From positions 806,001 to 870,000 of the forward strand of contig JBAIAC010000007.1 of NCBI GenBank assembly GCA_037349315.1: a DNA stretch of 64,000 nt. Direction: 5' to 3'. Below, in pieces: positions 1-11,500 of this stretch (position 1 is the stretch's first letter; each line of letters starts with the position of its first letter). Under the pieces are notes generated by a model, which was not told the origin of the DNA, searched no databases, and worked only from the letters and a program-made list of their open reading frames with translations. The translations under genes were made by a program, and so were the position numbers. This DNA is from Chelydra serpentina. Its lineage: Eukaryota > Chordata > Testudines > Chelydridae.

Positions 1-204
1 ACAGCTTCTTTCTTTTCTTTGATCACACAGGCCTATTGTTCAGGAATCGGGGACTGATGACCTTAGCTAGTCTGTGCCTCAAATCCCTATCTGTACAATG
101 GGAATAGCAGCACTTCCCCACCTCACAGGGTGCTGTGAGGATAAATATATTAGAGACTGAATGCTCTGAGAGCTACTCATGAATAATGCTATACAAGAGC
201 GAGT

Positions 205-470
205 GTAACCCACACACCTCCCGGGTGTGGTGTTCTGTCCCATCTAGTGGCACCGAGACCACTTAGAGAGAGAGATAAAATGAGTCTGCTCTACAGCCTT
301 AGCTAACAGACAGTTGGTTTTAGCTCATGAGGTAGAGGTTCATGCACTAAGCCCCAGAGATCCCAGGTTTGATCCTGCCCGACGACTGGGGTCTGTCGGT
401 GTTACAAGTGGGGGCTTGTCCGGGATTTCAACTGGGAAGTCTCTGAAGCTCAAGACGCGCTTCCTCAGCT
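205..470 (+). repeat. tRNA-derived SINE (turtle Cry-type), copy 1
   Basis: An A-box-like stretch (TAGCTCATGAGGTAGAGG) and a B-box-like stretch (AGGTTTGATCCT) sit about 30 bases apart, as in a pol III promoter derived from tRNA. The leader (CACACACCTCCCGGGTGTGG) recurs in copy 2. The family resembles the tRNA-Lys-related SINEs of cryptodiran turtles. Confidence 0.72.
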
Positions 471-481
471 AGGGGACGTAT

Positions 482-675
482 GTAAACCACACACCTTCTG
501 GGTGTGGTGTTCTGTCCCATCTAGTGGCACCGAGACCACTTAGAGAGAGAGAGAGATAAAATGAGACTGCTAACAGCCAGTTGGCTTTTGGCTCATGCAC
601 TACGCTCCAGAGGTCCCCGGTTTGATCCTACCCGCCGCCGACCACTGGGGTCTCTTGGCGTTATACTAGGTATTA
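482..675 (+). repeat. tRNA-derived SINE, copy 2, cut short by a MITE
   Basis: Same leader and promoter boxes as copy 1 and in the same direction. The A-box side is shortened (the GAGGTAGAGG part is missing). Homology stops at 675, where the pogo-type element starts. Confidence 0.7.
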
Positions 676-883
676 CAGCAGAACCCTGTTTATCTGATCT
701 AATGGGACCGGGGCCAGATCGGATAATCAAAAATCCAGATATTCCAGAGAATGGGAACATGCAATGCTGCATCGCCATCTAGCGTCCATAGGAGAGATCG
801 TCCGCTTCTGGCCCTGGAGTCCTGGTTGTTAGGTTAATGTGGAGAGCAGGATACTGGAGGGTCGGATAAATGGGGTTCCACTA
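676..883. mobile_element. Tigger/pogo-type MITE
   Basis: 208-bp non-autonomous element. The ends are imperfect inverted repeats (left CAGCAGAACCCTGTTTATC; right GATAAATGGGGTTCCACTA) flanked by TA on both sides, as for Tc1/mariner-pogo insertions. The GGATAATCAAAAATCC core is typical of Tigger-derived MITEs. It has no coding capacity. Confidence 0.7.
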
Positions 884-2055
884 TATTAATACTTGTTTAC
901 TAGACGACTCTTCTCTTCCTGCTAACAAAGGCTATTTCCCTGGACAATTACTTATCAAGTAAAATCAGGGTATGATGCATGTGGATTTTAAAGCACTTTC
1001 AAATATTGGCTCTTAAACCAGAAACTTTGGTCTCAGGGTAAAAATCTTCCCGCAGGAGCCCTGGGAGAATTAGGGAGAGAGCAGTGAATGTGCACAACAC
1101 ACATTCTCAGAAAGCTGCCGAGAGTGGCACTCAAACTCTCAGTCACATTTGGGTTCAATGGCCACAACATGTCAGTCACCTTGAGTCAGTCAGTTACCGT
1201 GATATCAGGCTGCCTGCAAGCACTGGCTTGCAACAGAGCCCCATTCCAGGTGCACGGGGGCAGGTGAGTTTGGCTTGTCACCTTGGCTTGAGCCACGTGG
1301 TAGAGCCAAGTTCAACCCTAAATACATTTTAAAACATGTGCTTCCCCAGAAAGGGCAGAGGGTGCCGAACGGTAGGTGAAATCAGTCCCTAGCAGGCAGT
1401 AGGAAGATCTCGGGAAGATCAGAGCCATAGTTTGAACTCCACGTGTCTGCGTGAGGGAGGGGACATTTTAAGAGAACAACGTTTTTACAATTCTTAAGTT
1501 CCACTGATTTTCAGTGACACAAGCTCTTAAGTGCACAAGTCACTTTGGAAACATTTACTCCAAGAATTAAAAATATATCGATGTTTAAGCAGCACACACA
1601 AGGGTTGCAAGCTTGCTTGTCAAATACAGCTCAAAGTGATTTTTAATCAGCTGAACTAGAGCCCCTCCCACCGCATACACCTACAATTAATAACTGGTCC
1701 TTTGCCATCATGTTTGCTAGTTTTCCATCTTCAACCCATGATGCCTTACCCAGAATGTGCCACCCTCCTAGGGTCAGAGGATATTTCATCTTTCATGACC
1801 AGTCTTTGGCCTCTTTAGTGAGGCTGAACAAGAAGTGTCAGTCAGTGATAGTGGTTACTGACAGGGACACTTGTCCACGTGGAACTTAACTGAGACCGAG
1901 CACCACATTTTTTAATATACGCCTCTGCCCATCCCACAGGTGGTAGTGACCATGGTACCACCGACCTGGGCCAAACTGACTGGTGATTTGGGGTGACATA
2001 CTGGCCCCATTGAAGTCAACAGCAAAACTTCTCTTGACTGCATTGGGTTCAGTAT
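884..2055. other. Intron, no recognised element
   Basis: MAP4K5 intron sequence. I see no exon, RNA gene or clear repeat. Short open frames here show no family resemblance. Confidence 0.5.
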
Positions 2056-2295
2056 TTCACGTGTGGCAAGGTAAAGCTAGATTCGCAGGGTACATTTTAA
2101 GGGGTTCAGTGGGTGATGCATGTTTACGGGTATTGGACGAGAAAGCGGATGGTAGAAGAACAGTAGGCAGAAAAAGAAGATCTTGGATGGATGATGATGT
2201 ATCCTGGGTGGATCAAAAGGACTATTCATCCACAAAGAGATTAGCAGAGGATCGTACCAAATGGACTACCAGGGTTGCAAACCTCCAGTAATGGA
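2056..2295 (+). mobile_element. C-terminal end of an RTE/Jockey-like LINE ORF (relic)
   Basis: The plus frame reads DEKADGRRTVGRKRRSWMDD and later KRLAEDRTKWTTRVANLQ. This matches the tail that follows the reverse transcriptase in RTE-like LINEs (GRPRxRWxDDI...RLAQDRxxWRxLVANL). The stop follows directly. The rest of the element is absent. Confidence 0.55.
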
Positions 2296-2470
2296 GAGGT
2301 CACATAAGAAGAAGGTAAAGCTCAGTAATTCATTACCAATCTCCTGAGCTATCCAGGATCCACATTTTTATTATGTTTATGTACAATTAAAAATAAATCT
2401 GAGTGCAAACCACTCTGTTCCAGTAATAAAAACCAAGAAAAAAAAATCAGTAGACTGAATGTTCACTCAC

Positions 2471-2529
2471 CAATGCAGCATTTGTGACATCCTTTTGTAT
2501 CAGGAATCTTTGTTGTTAAGGCAAACTTC
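2471..2529 (-). CDS. MAP4K5: MAP4K5 exon, CNH domain (last in window)
   Basis: 59 nt reading (R)[18 protein letters not shown] then I and one base. The acceptor is TTCCAG and the donor is GTGAGT. It ends in phase 1. The next exon (expected to start RNPYTGHKYLCG) is not seen between 1 and 2470, so it lies outside the window. Confidence 0.95.
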
Positions 2530-5500
2530 CTGGAATAACAGAGTAAGTTATAACTACATACATCAGCGATGGAGATTGAAAGCCTTTTATGTTACTGAGT
2601 CATACAGACATACATCAGAAGCACAAAGGATAAAGTAGTTTAGAAATTGTGTTCATTTTTCAGAATTGTCTAGAAAATAAAGATATTTTTGTACCTTGGT
2701 AATATTTTGTCAGGGAACCTATGAGTCTGCATATGAGCAGCAAATCCTGTTTTTTTGGCTTGTTCAAACAAAGCTATTAGGTTATGGGAGTAGAGCTGGA
2801 ACGTTTTTCCTGGAAGACAGAAAACGGATTTGTATCGTACATACGCACATTAGACAGAGGTAATTTATGGTAAAAATACATAGTTACAATTACCTTCTAA
2901 AAAGGCGATCCACAAACATGTCAAAAATAGAAGCCAAGCCAAAATGTAAAGAGAAACAAATCATGATTAAAATGACAGCGCATCAAATGGGGACATAATT
3001 CCACTATTACAGTTAAGGTTTAATAAGAACATTTAAGAAAATGTGTAAAACAAATGCACACACTAAACTCTAGGTTGTTCTTTTGATACTACATCAAGGC
3101 ACTGATGTGACTGCATCAGGCCACTACACTTTGATTAAATTTATATAAATATATTTAAATATAAATTATTAATATTAACATATCAAATTGATATGGATCT
3201 ATGTACAGATACCTGCAATCACTCAAACACAATGTATACAGCTAAACAATCTTGAAAAAACGTGGCCATTACAACATAACCCCCCTCCTGTGCCTGTATA
3301 AACATTAATTCACGCGGAGAACAAATATTTGATAATGGGCTCTTCAATCTAGCAAAGAAGGGTATAACATGGACCAATGGCTGGAAGTTGAAGCTAGATA
3401 AATTTAGACTGGAAATAAGGTGTACATTTTTAACAGTGAGGGTAATTAACCACTGGAACAATTTACTAAGGGTCATGGTGGATACTGTGTCACTGGCAAT
3501 TTTAAAATCAAGATGGGATGTTTTCCTAAAAGATCTGCTCTAGGAATTCATTTGGGAAAGTGCTATGAACTGTGTCACAAAGGAGGTCAGACTAGATGAT
3601 CAGAGTGGTCCTCTCTGGCCCTTGGAACCTATGTGCCACCAGCCTTCTGGAAACCCATCCTGGACTATCATCATGTGACTTGGATTACACACAGAATCCT
3701 TTGTCTAAAGACCTGATCCTGTAATCCATCTGCACTCAAAATTAAGATCGACCTTGGGCAGCTGTTCCGGATGCAGAATTCCCTTTTATCTGGACAGAAG
3801 GGAAAACCCCTTGTTTCAAATCATCTACAGTTAGGACAAATATAATAGATAAGAAAGACAAATTCATTATTATTTACATGCGCACATGCATGTACATCAT
3901 TCCTCCTTAACCCAGAACTCTTCTTGTCCCCAATCATACCTATTTTCTAAGTCAGTGGGATGTGTGCTGAGAATGGCTAGGAAGTTCAGAGCCATTAAGG
4001 ATGGCACCAAAGTGCAATGCACCAGGGGAATGATTAGACATTGAAGCTCAATTCTTAGAAGCCCTTTCCAGCCCTCCCCAACAGAGCTGAATGTTGGCTT
4101 GAGAGTTATTTTAATAGTGGAACACTGTCCTGAACTTGGAACTACAATCTCAGAGACCAAAAGCAGGAAAAATTCAATATCTTTCTCCTACTCAAACTGG
4201 GCCCCTGGCATTACTCAGAACAAGACTTGTATTGTGTGGTCTAATCATCAAACTCCTAACCTTTCAGGGAAAAAACAGTGGGAGGCTACAGATGCATTTA
4301 ACCTAGTGTTTACAGGTTTGATTTTATAAGCTTCCAGCCTTACAATCTATGAACATTTCTTGTGTAAAGCATTTTCAAAGTAAAAACTTCCTACATGAAA
4401 AAGGAAAACAGAAATATAAGCAACAGCACATTATTCTCTTATTCAGTTAGTGATCTACATGGAGCGCACAGGAAAATATCCTTTAACAAGTGTGTGTATT
4501 TTCCCATTATTTACAGTGGCTTTTTTCTTAACATATACATACCTGACAACGACATTAAAGTATTGTTGATAACATACAGCCAGGTACATTTCCGGGGAAA
4601 TAACTAAAGGAAGAAGCAGAAGATATTTCCATGTAACAGAGAGAAACTGAATTAAAAAAGAAATATACTTGGGTTAATAATGCTGGGACCCCCGATCCAT
4701 TTCCACAGGCCCTGTTCATGCCCTGCTAATTGCCTCGTGATGAAGTCTTATGATGATGCTGATATTCTCCATGTCAGGTTCATTCTTCTGTATCCCAGCT
4801 GTATCCCTTCCCCTTTTTTTCTAAAACAGCTTCCCCCACCGTTACACCACCAGCACCCAATGAGGCGCTTCCATCTTTAATTCTCCTCCTTTAACGCGGC
4901 TGATTCAGAGATCCCACTTCCACTACCTGCCTCTATCCTTGTAGCTCACCTCCACCCTGCCATGTTTCTTTTCATTCTCAGTTCCTTCTCCAATACCTAC
5001 TCTCTTACCTTCCCCTCTGCTTGCAAGCATGTTCTTGTATCCACTAACCCGAGAAAGCTTTCCCTCTGTTCTGACTGTATCAACTTCCTCATTCTTACCA
5101 TCAGATCCTACATAATCTTCCTCTCAGATTCTTCTGCTTGCCCAGCGCCCCCAAATCATCTGGCCAGACTGCCACTTTGTGACTTCTATCATGCTGCGCC
5201 CACGGAACAGCCTCTCTTTTCTGGTCTGCTGAATACCCTCTCTACCTTACCTCCTTCTGACCCACCCAGTGCTAGAATCCTTCCCGTGCTCTCCTCATCA
5301 ACGCCCCACATTCTCCTTTTCCTCTACTATCAACACTCTACTGTTGTGTTTTGTGTCTCTGGGGCAGAGATTGCGTCCTTGCTAGGTTTGGAAAGTGCTG
5401 TACAAACCTACAGCTCCATATGAGAACAGCGCTAGCACCATCTAGACCAACTCTACTCCAGACAGAGGGTTGCTTACCTTTTCCTCCCTCTTCTGACAGT

Positions 5501-8500
5501 AACAGTAGCAAAGCATAAAAATACCTTACAGTAAGTCTGGCAAAAATTGTTTCCCTCTTAAGGTCTGGAGGCTATTCCCCCTTAGATAGCTTCAGATAGG
5601 CCCAATATGGGGCCTAAACGTATAGCTTCATGAGGCCCCAGCTGAGGGTACAGCAAATCAAAGAAATAAAAAGGACTATTAACATCTTCCTTCCTGATTG
5701 TTTTTAAATTAGGGGTGACGAGTGAACTAGGGAGGTTTGCGTGAGCACTGGGGTGCTTAGTGACAGTAAGCAGTGGGACAAAGCCAGAGCACAAAAGGAG
5801 ACGGGGTTTGGAAGGAGAGAGGCAGCCAAGCAGGGGAGAAACAACAAGGGGAGCTAACGAAGCAAGGAGATTAGAGGAGGAGCAGCTGGCCAGCCCATAA
5901 ATATTCACCAGCTGCAGTTGTGCCAGCCGGGTTAAACAGTAGCGGGGCTGCAACGGCATACGGGTCATGCACAGCAGAGGAGAGGTGTGCCATCTAGTGG
6001 AATCAAGATGGAGAGGGAAGAGGCAGGCTGGGTGGCAAAGGAGAGGGGGCAGGCCAGAGTAGGGGGATGCAGGTCCAGTTCTGAGAGAAGGCGGCTTAGT
6101 ACAGGTGGAGGGCTCCATGCTACCCTTTGATCTGAGCATCTCATCAGCAGTGTCAAAAATATTGCCCCGAAAGTCGGGGATTTCTAATGTTAGGACCAAT
6201 GGGGCATGACTTACACAACAAAGCAGAGCATCCCTATCAACCCCCACTAAAAGTGACCAGGTTCTGGTGTTTCATAGTATCTGTCAATTATATTCTGCCT
6301 GTACAAGACATTGATAATTACCTGTTCCATTGTTGCTTCATGAAGTTCATTCAGATTCAATGTATAAATACCATCTTCAGTTCCAAAGATAATGTACTGA
6401 TCTAAAAAAGGAGAGAAATTGGCTTAATCCAAAAGGACAATAGTGGTTTTATAGCAGGATTTAAAATACAAAGGGGAAAGCGAGCCTACCTTTAGTATCA
6501 GGATGGATCCAGGATGTTGCACAGTTAATCTTCAAAGGGCAACCATCAAAAACTTTTGAAAAACATGCTCCCATCTAAAAGAAACACAAATTTAAACCAG
6601 AAACAAGTTTGCAATGTAAAGAGTTTATTTTTCAGTCACCTATTTAATTACATGTCAGACACAGGGAAAAACATTAGTCTTCCTTTTTTCAATCACACAA
6701 ACCTATTTTAATATCACTTGATACAAAAAACCCTTCATCTTCCCCAAGAACACTACAATACATCCTCTGAAATGTCTTTGTTTGGCTGAATTTCTACAGA
6801 CCACCATAGCTTCATGTTATTTGTAAGATTTGTAAGATTTTTAGTGGCTGTTACATGGACAGCAACACTTAATTCTTTTGGTAATAAACAAATTACTAAT
6901 AGTATAAATGCAAAGTAAGCATATGGATAAATAAAATTGTGCTCCCAGTTATTCCTATTTTAAATGAGATTTCTTACCAGCACCTTTGGCGTTGGCGGTA
7001 GACCATTGATTGTTGGCTTCTGTGGGGAAAGAAATAAGTTGTAAAATAATTCACACTAGTTTAAAACTCTACACCAGAAATTCATGCGCATAAACAGGAG
7101 TACTTGTGGCACCTTAGAGATTAACAAATGTATTTGAGCATAAGCTTTTGTGGGCTACAGTCCACTTCATCGGATGCATAGAATGGAACACATAGTAAGA
7201 ATATATTTATACATACAGAGAAACATGAAAAGGTAGAAGTACCCATACCAACTGTAAGAGGCTAAATAATTAAGAACTATTATCAGCAGGGGAAAAAAAC
7301 CTTTTGAAGTGATAATCAAGATGGCCCATTTCGGACAGTTGACACAAAGGTGTGAGGATACTTAACTAGGGGAAATAGATTCAATTACCATAATGACCGA
7401 GCCACTCCCAGTCTGTGCATGTAATCTCTACAAGTGAAGTCACGTCAGTGACCAATATTTAACAGCCACAGTACCAAATACTCACTGGAAAGTCTCTTTT
7501 GTCTTTTTTTCGTGGCAGCTGGGGGACTTGTCCAGCACCTTCTGCATTTTCCTCAACGAGTTTCAGCATACTATCCCCATTTCCTAAAACAAATCCCACC
7601 TGCATTTTAATGCATATCTGATAATCAAGTTAAATACAAATAATTTTGCTGCCTACATGCCCTGTGCTCTTCTCTGCAACATATCTAATTAATCCTAAAG
7701 AAGAGGGAGGCACAGCTCTGAAGTTAATCTAAGCCATCTGAATCTTTTCAGAGGGAGTTGCGGAAAAGGGGGCAGTCCAGCTGCCCAGTGGTTAGGGCTC
7801 TTCACTATCGAGAGAAACCCCGTGTTGTTTGTTGTCATTGCAACCCGCTCAGACCGGCGGACGGAAGCACGTTGGGCCAACACAGGGATGGTACTGACTG
7901 GCTGCAAAAGAGATTCCATTCAGCACCCCTGTGCCAGCAGGAAGTTCCCTGACCTAGGCCTTTAGGGTACGAACCTCCAGGGCACAGAGAAAGCCCAGCA
8001 CATGTGAGATGGAAAGTCACACTTCAGGAACTACTTCTAGTACAATAATGCTTTGCTTAAAGTCAAGTTAGCTCCAAAACGTTGTTTTTTTTAATGGGAA
8101 ACAAGTCACTTTCTGAAAATGTAATGTAGCGAGACAAGGTGGACGAGGTCATATCTTTTATTGGACCAACTTCTCTTGGCAGACGGTACAAGCTTTCAAA
8201 CTACAGGCGCCTGGAGAGGCAGCTCCAAAGCTTGTATCATCCATCAACAGAAGTTGGTCCAGTAAAAGATACAACCTCCCCCACCTTGTGTGTCTCATGT
8301 CCTGGGACCGACACGGTTACAGCAATACCGCAAACGATATCATTTCGGTTATTTACCCAAGTCACTATATCTAGCTGTAAGCAGTCCGGGGCTGCTGAGA
8401 CTGCTCGTCATACCAATGGGGGACGGCTCAGCTTGAGGCCCACAAGCTGGAATACTCTGTCTCCTATGAGCCGGCGGCGCTCTGCTCTGTGATTCTGGAA

Positions 8501-11500
8501 AGTGTTTTATTGTCTGAGACTTCTCATCATCCGCAAGGCTTTCTTCAGGGTAATTGTTTATCCTTGGCTGTAATAAATAAAATAGGTGGGGCTTTATAAA
8601 AGAAGGTGAATGATGATTTTTCGGAGGCATAGAATTATGACACGCTAGCTTTTATGTAGAAAATGTATCGTCATTCTAACAAAGAATGTTGACAGCAGGA
8701 TAATTTATTATGAGAATTATTCTCTTCTTGATGGATTTTGAAAAATAATGGCATGATGGCAGAACGAATAATGGTCAACAGGACATACCACACATATACC
8801 ACGTCCTTGCAAAAGGGAAACTACCTAAAAGCCACTTTTACAAACGTAACACATAGGGTCCAGTGTTGTTGGCGTCCATTAGTCTCGAGAGACGATGGAT
8901 ATGCGCCCATGGGGCCAGTGACATCCAGTATAATCACAAAGTTCAACAGGGTGTAGGTCAGTGCAAAATATGGCCCATCACGTGAAGTCCAATAGCTATG
9001 TTTACTGTTAGTAAATTAGCTTCTAAACTTACGAGCCGTTAGAAAGCATCAGGCTGAAGTATTTCATAGAGTGTCATTTATCCATAAACTCTTCTTTAAC
9101 ACACGTCAGAAACGTACCTTAGGAGGTAGTGGTGGTGGCCCTGCTCGCTTTAGGGTTGACCTAAAACAGAAAGGGGCAGTAGCATCTCGGTTATTTATAC
9201 AAGCACAAAACACACAGATAGGTTTGGCTGAAAATATGAAGTCTGTGGAAAGAAGATGAGCTATGTGCCTAGAACAGATTGTCTTTTCATAGCTTGCCAC
9301 AAAACCGGGTTAAAGCAGACGTACGATACAAGGAGGATCAGAAAAGCAGGTTAATATTTGTTAGTGGTTTATTTTTTTACCTAAATTATGTTCTTTCATA
9401 ATGGAATGTTAAACACCACTGAGCAATGAAGATGACTTGAAATTAGCAGGATTAAACAGATGTTAAGGTAGCTATTCCTTTGGGGGTGATTCCCCCCACT
9501 CCCTTAATTCTAACTCTCTTGGTTACTCAAGAAAATCCCCCCCGACAATTAAAATGTTACATTGCTGGATCAGCCAGTAGGTTAGGACACAGAGAAACAT
9601 CCTCCCAAATTCCTTACACTGACAAAAGAAACTGACAGTTGTCTTCTTATAATCATCCTAACACCTACTGACTGTTTGGTTCAAACAACAAAAAACCCAC
9701 AGCTCTCTCACGTGGCTTGCAGTCTTTGCTCACGAATGATTAAGTACTGGAATAGCAGGGGTGTCCTGGGGCAGGGGGAGGTGCACTGGCAGAGCTCTGT
9801 AGGGACTCATGTATATCAGCTGTCTGTACTAGGCCTGGCTCACCACAGTAATATTATCCTCTCGTTCTCAACACACAAAATCCCCTTAAAAAAATCAGAA
9901 GCTTCTTTGCACACTCCATGGTATGTTATTGAGGAGGGGGAGAAGAGAGGATAGTTCTATCTATACAGGGCTTTCATATGTTCTCTTGATGCTTGTATAC
10001 ACAGTGAAGGGTGCATGACATTTATGAGTGCCACTACTAGCCCCTCACAGTCATGTGGGATAAATAATACATTTTAAGAAAAGGGATTTTGCCAGCACCT
10101 TAACCGCTTAAAGAAAGAGCTATAGAGAATATAACTGAAAATGAAGGAGGTTCACTCACTCTTCAACATCTTCACTGCCATCGCCAAATTTTGTGAACGG
10201 TCCCCTAGGTAAAATGTTCATAAAAATAAGAGGCCCACTCTTAAGTTGTATGAAGATCAATGCAGTCAAAATTTGATTACTGATGCACTTCACTTTGACA
10301 TTATAATATCTACCAGCCCACTACAAACACAAAAATACCTTGCTCTTATTCATTGTGTTAAGCCCCTTTTTCATTTTGCACTTTCTTTTCTCCCTAAACT
10401 AAGGAATAGTTATTTATGTTCTCTTATGCTTGGGTATCATAAACTAGTCTCACACCTCCATCTACTAAGGGTATTTAGGCACTGTCGCAATGTCTAATTG
10501 TGTGTACTAACAAACAACGGAAAATGGAGAAAGTTAGTGAAAAATGCAGGAATATATTAAAGATTCTCACAGACTGTTCTCTTGTTACACCATTAAATAG
10601 AGTTTTCTCTGCCAAACCTGCTGCAGGGTCGACAGAAAAGTGCAGAAAAGTCAGATTTTTAACCAAACATTTAGATTTCTGAAAATCAGCAACCTTCTAG
10701 CTAATTTTACAGAGTGGTAACTTCAGTTTATTTCACAGATATGGTTCTAAACAACACTACACTGTAAACTTTCAGTTGCTCAAAATCCATCAACACTAAT
10801 GCTGCTCATGCACTCAGGGAGGGAACTATTTTGGTGATGGTCTGTTATGATTAGCTAATCTCAATTACGCCAGTGAGGTCAGGGCAGGACAGGCCTTTTT
10901 TTCCTGGAGGTGGCGGTGAGAGTCAACTTGCCTGTCACAATTTTGTTCTTTTAATAATCAGATGCAGATTTCTGCAAGGCTAGGGGAACAAGCTGGCAAT
11001 CAGAATCCATTGGAAAGATACCGTTACCACAGGGAAATGCTACAGGTTTGTTTGTTTTCTGATAAAACATGGTGGTATCTACAAGTCCGAACAATGGTGG
11101 ACAGACTCCACTACCACAGCATGTGTCTTTCTGTGTGCCTAGCTCTCTAACGGCCCCACTAATTAGTACGTTCTGTAAGGTTCCATGAAATGCCATGTCA
11201 ACAGGAAAAGAAGATTACAGGATCCATTTACATAACTATTGAAGAACAAAAGCATATTAATAAAAACATAGCACTCTGTATACTAATCAATTTCCCTTTA
11301 GCTGCTTCTTCTGAGTGGTCCCAGAACAGCTGCTAATGAAACTATGACTGCTGCCTCAGACACGACTGGATGGGGGGGAAGGGGGGTAGGAGGGGCGTGG
11401 GAGGGACAATCAGTTACCCCAAGTCATTACCAGGACGCGAGCACTAAAAAGTCACTCATGCGTAATGCAGAAAACAGTGCACAAAATATTCATTTTTAAA

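Noticed and set aside
205..665. Genuine tRNA genes
   Set aside because: A- and B-box-like words are present but no cloverleaf with a proper acceptor stem can be drawn. They are SINE heads.
4962..5423. 153-codon plus-strand open frame
   Set aside because: CT-rich sequence with no recognised motif. It more likely belongs to a LINE relic than to a gene.
5582..6247. 221-codon open frame on the gene strand between two MAP4K5 exons
   Set aside because: No domain or homology recognised, biased Leu/Pro/Ser composition, and no splice phase match that would make it an exon.
7758..7952. tRNA-SINE suggested by GCCCAGTGGTTAGGGCTC
   Set aside because: No B-box at the right distance and no recurring body elsewhere in the window.
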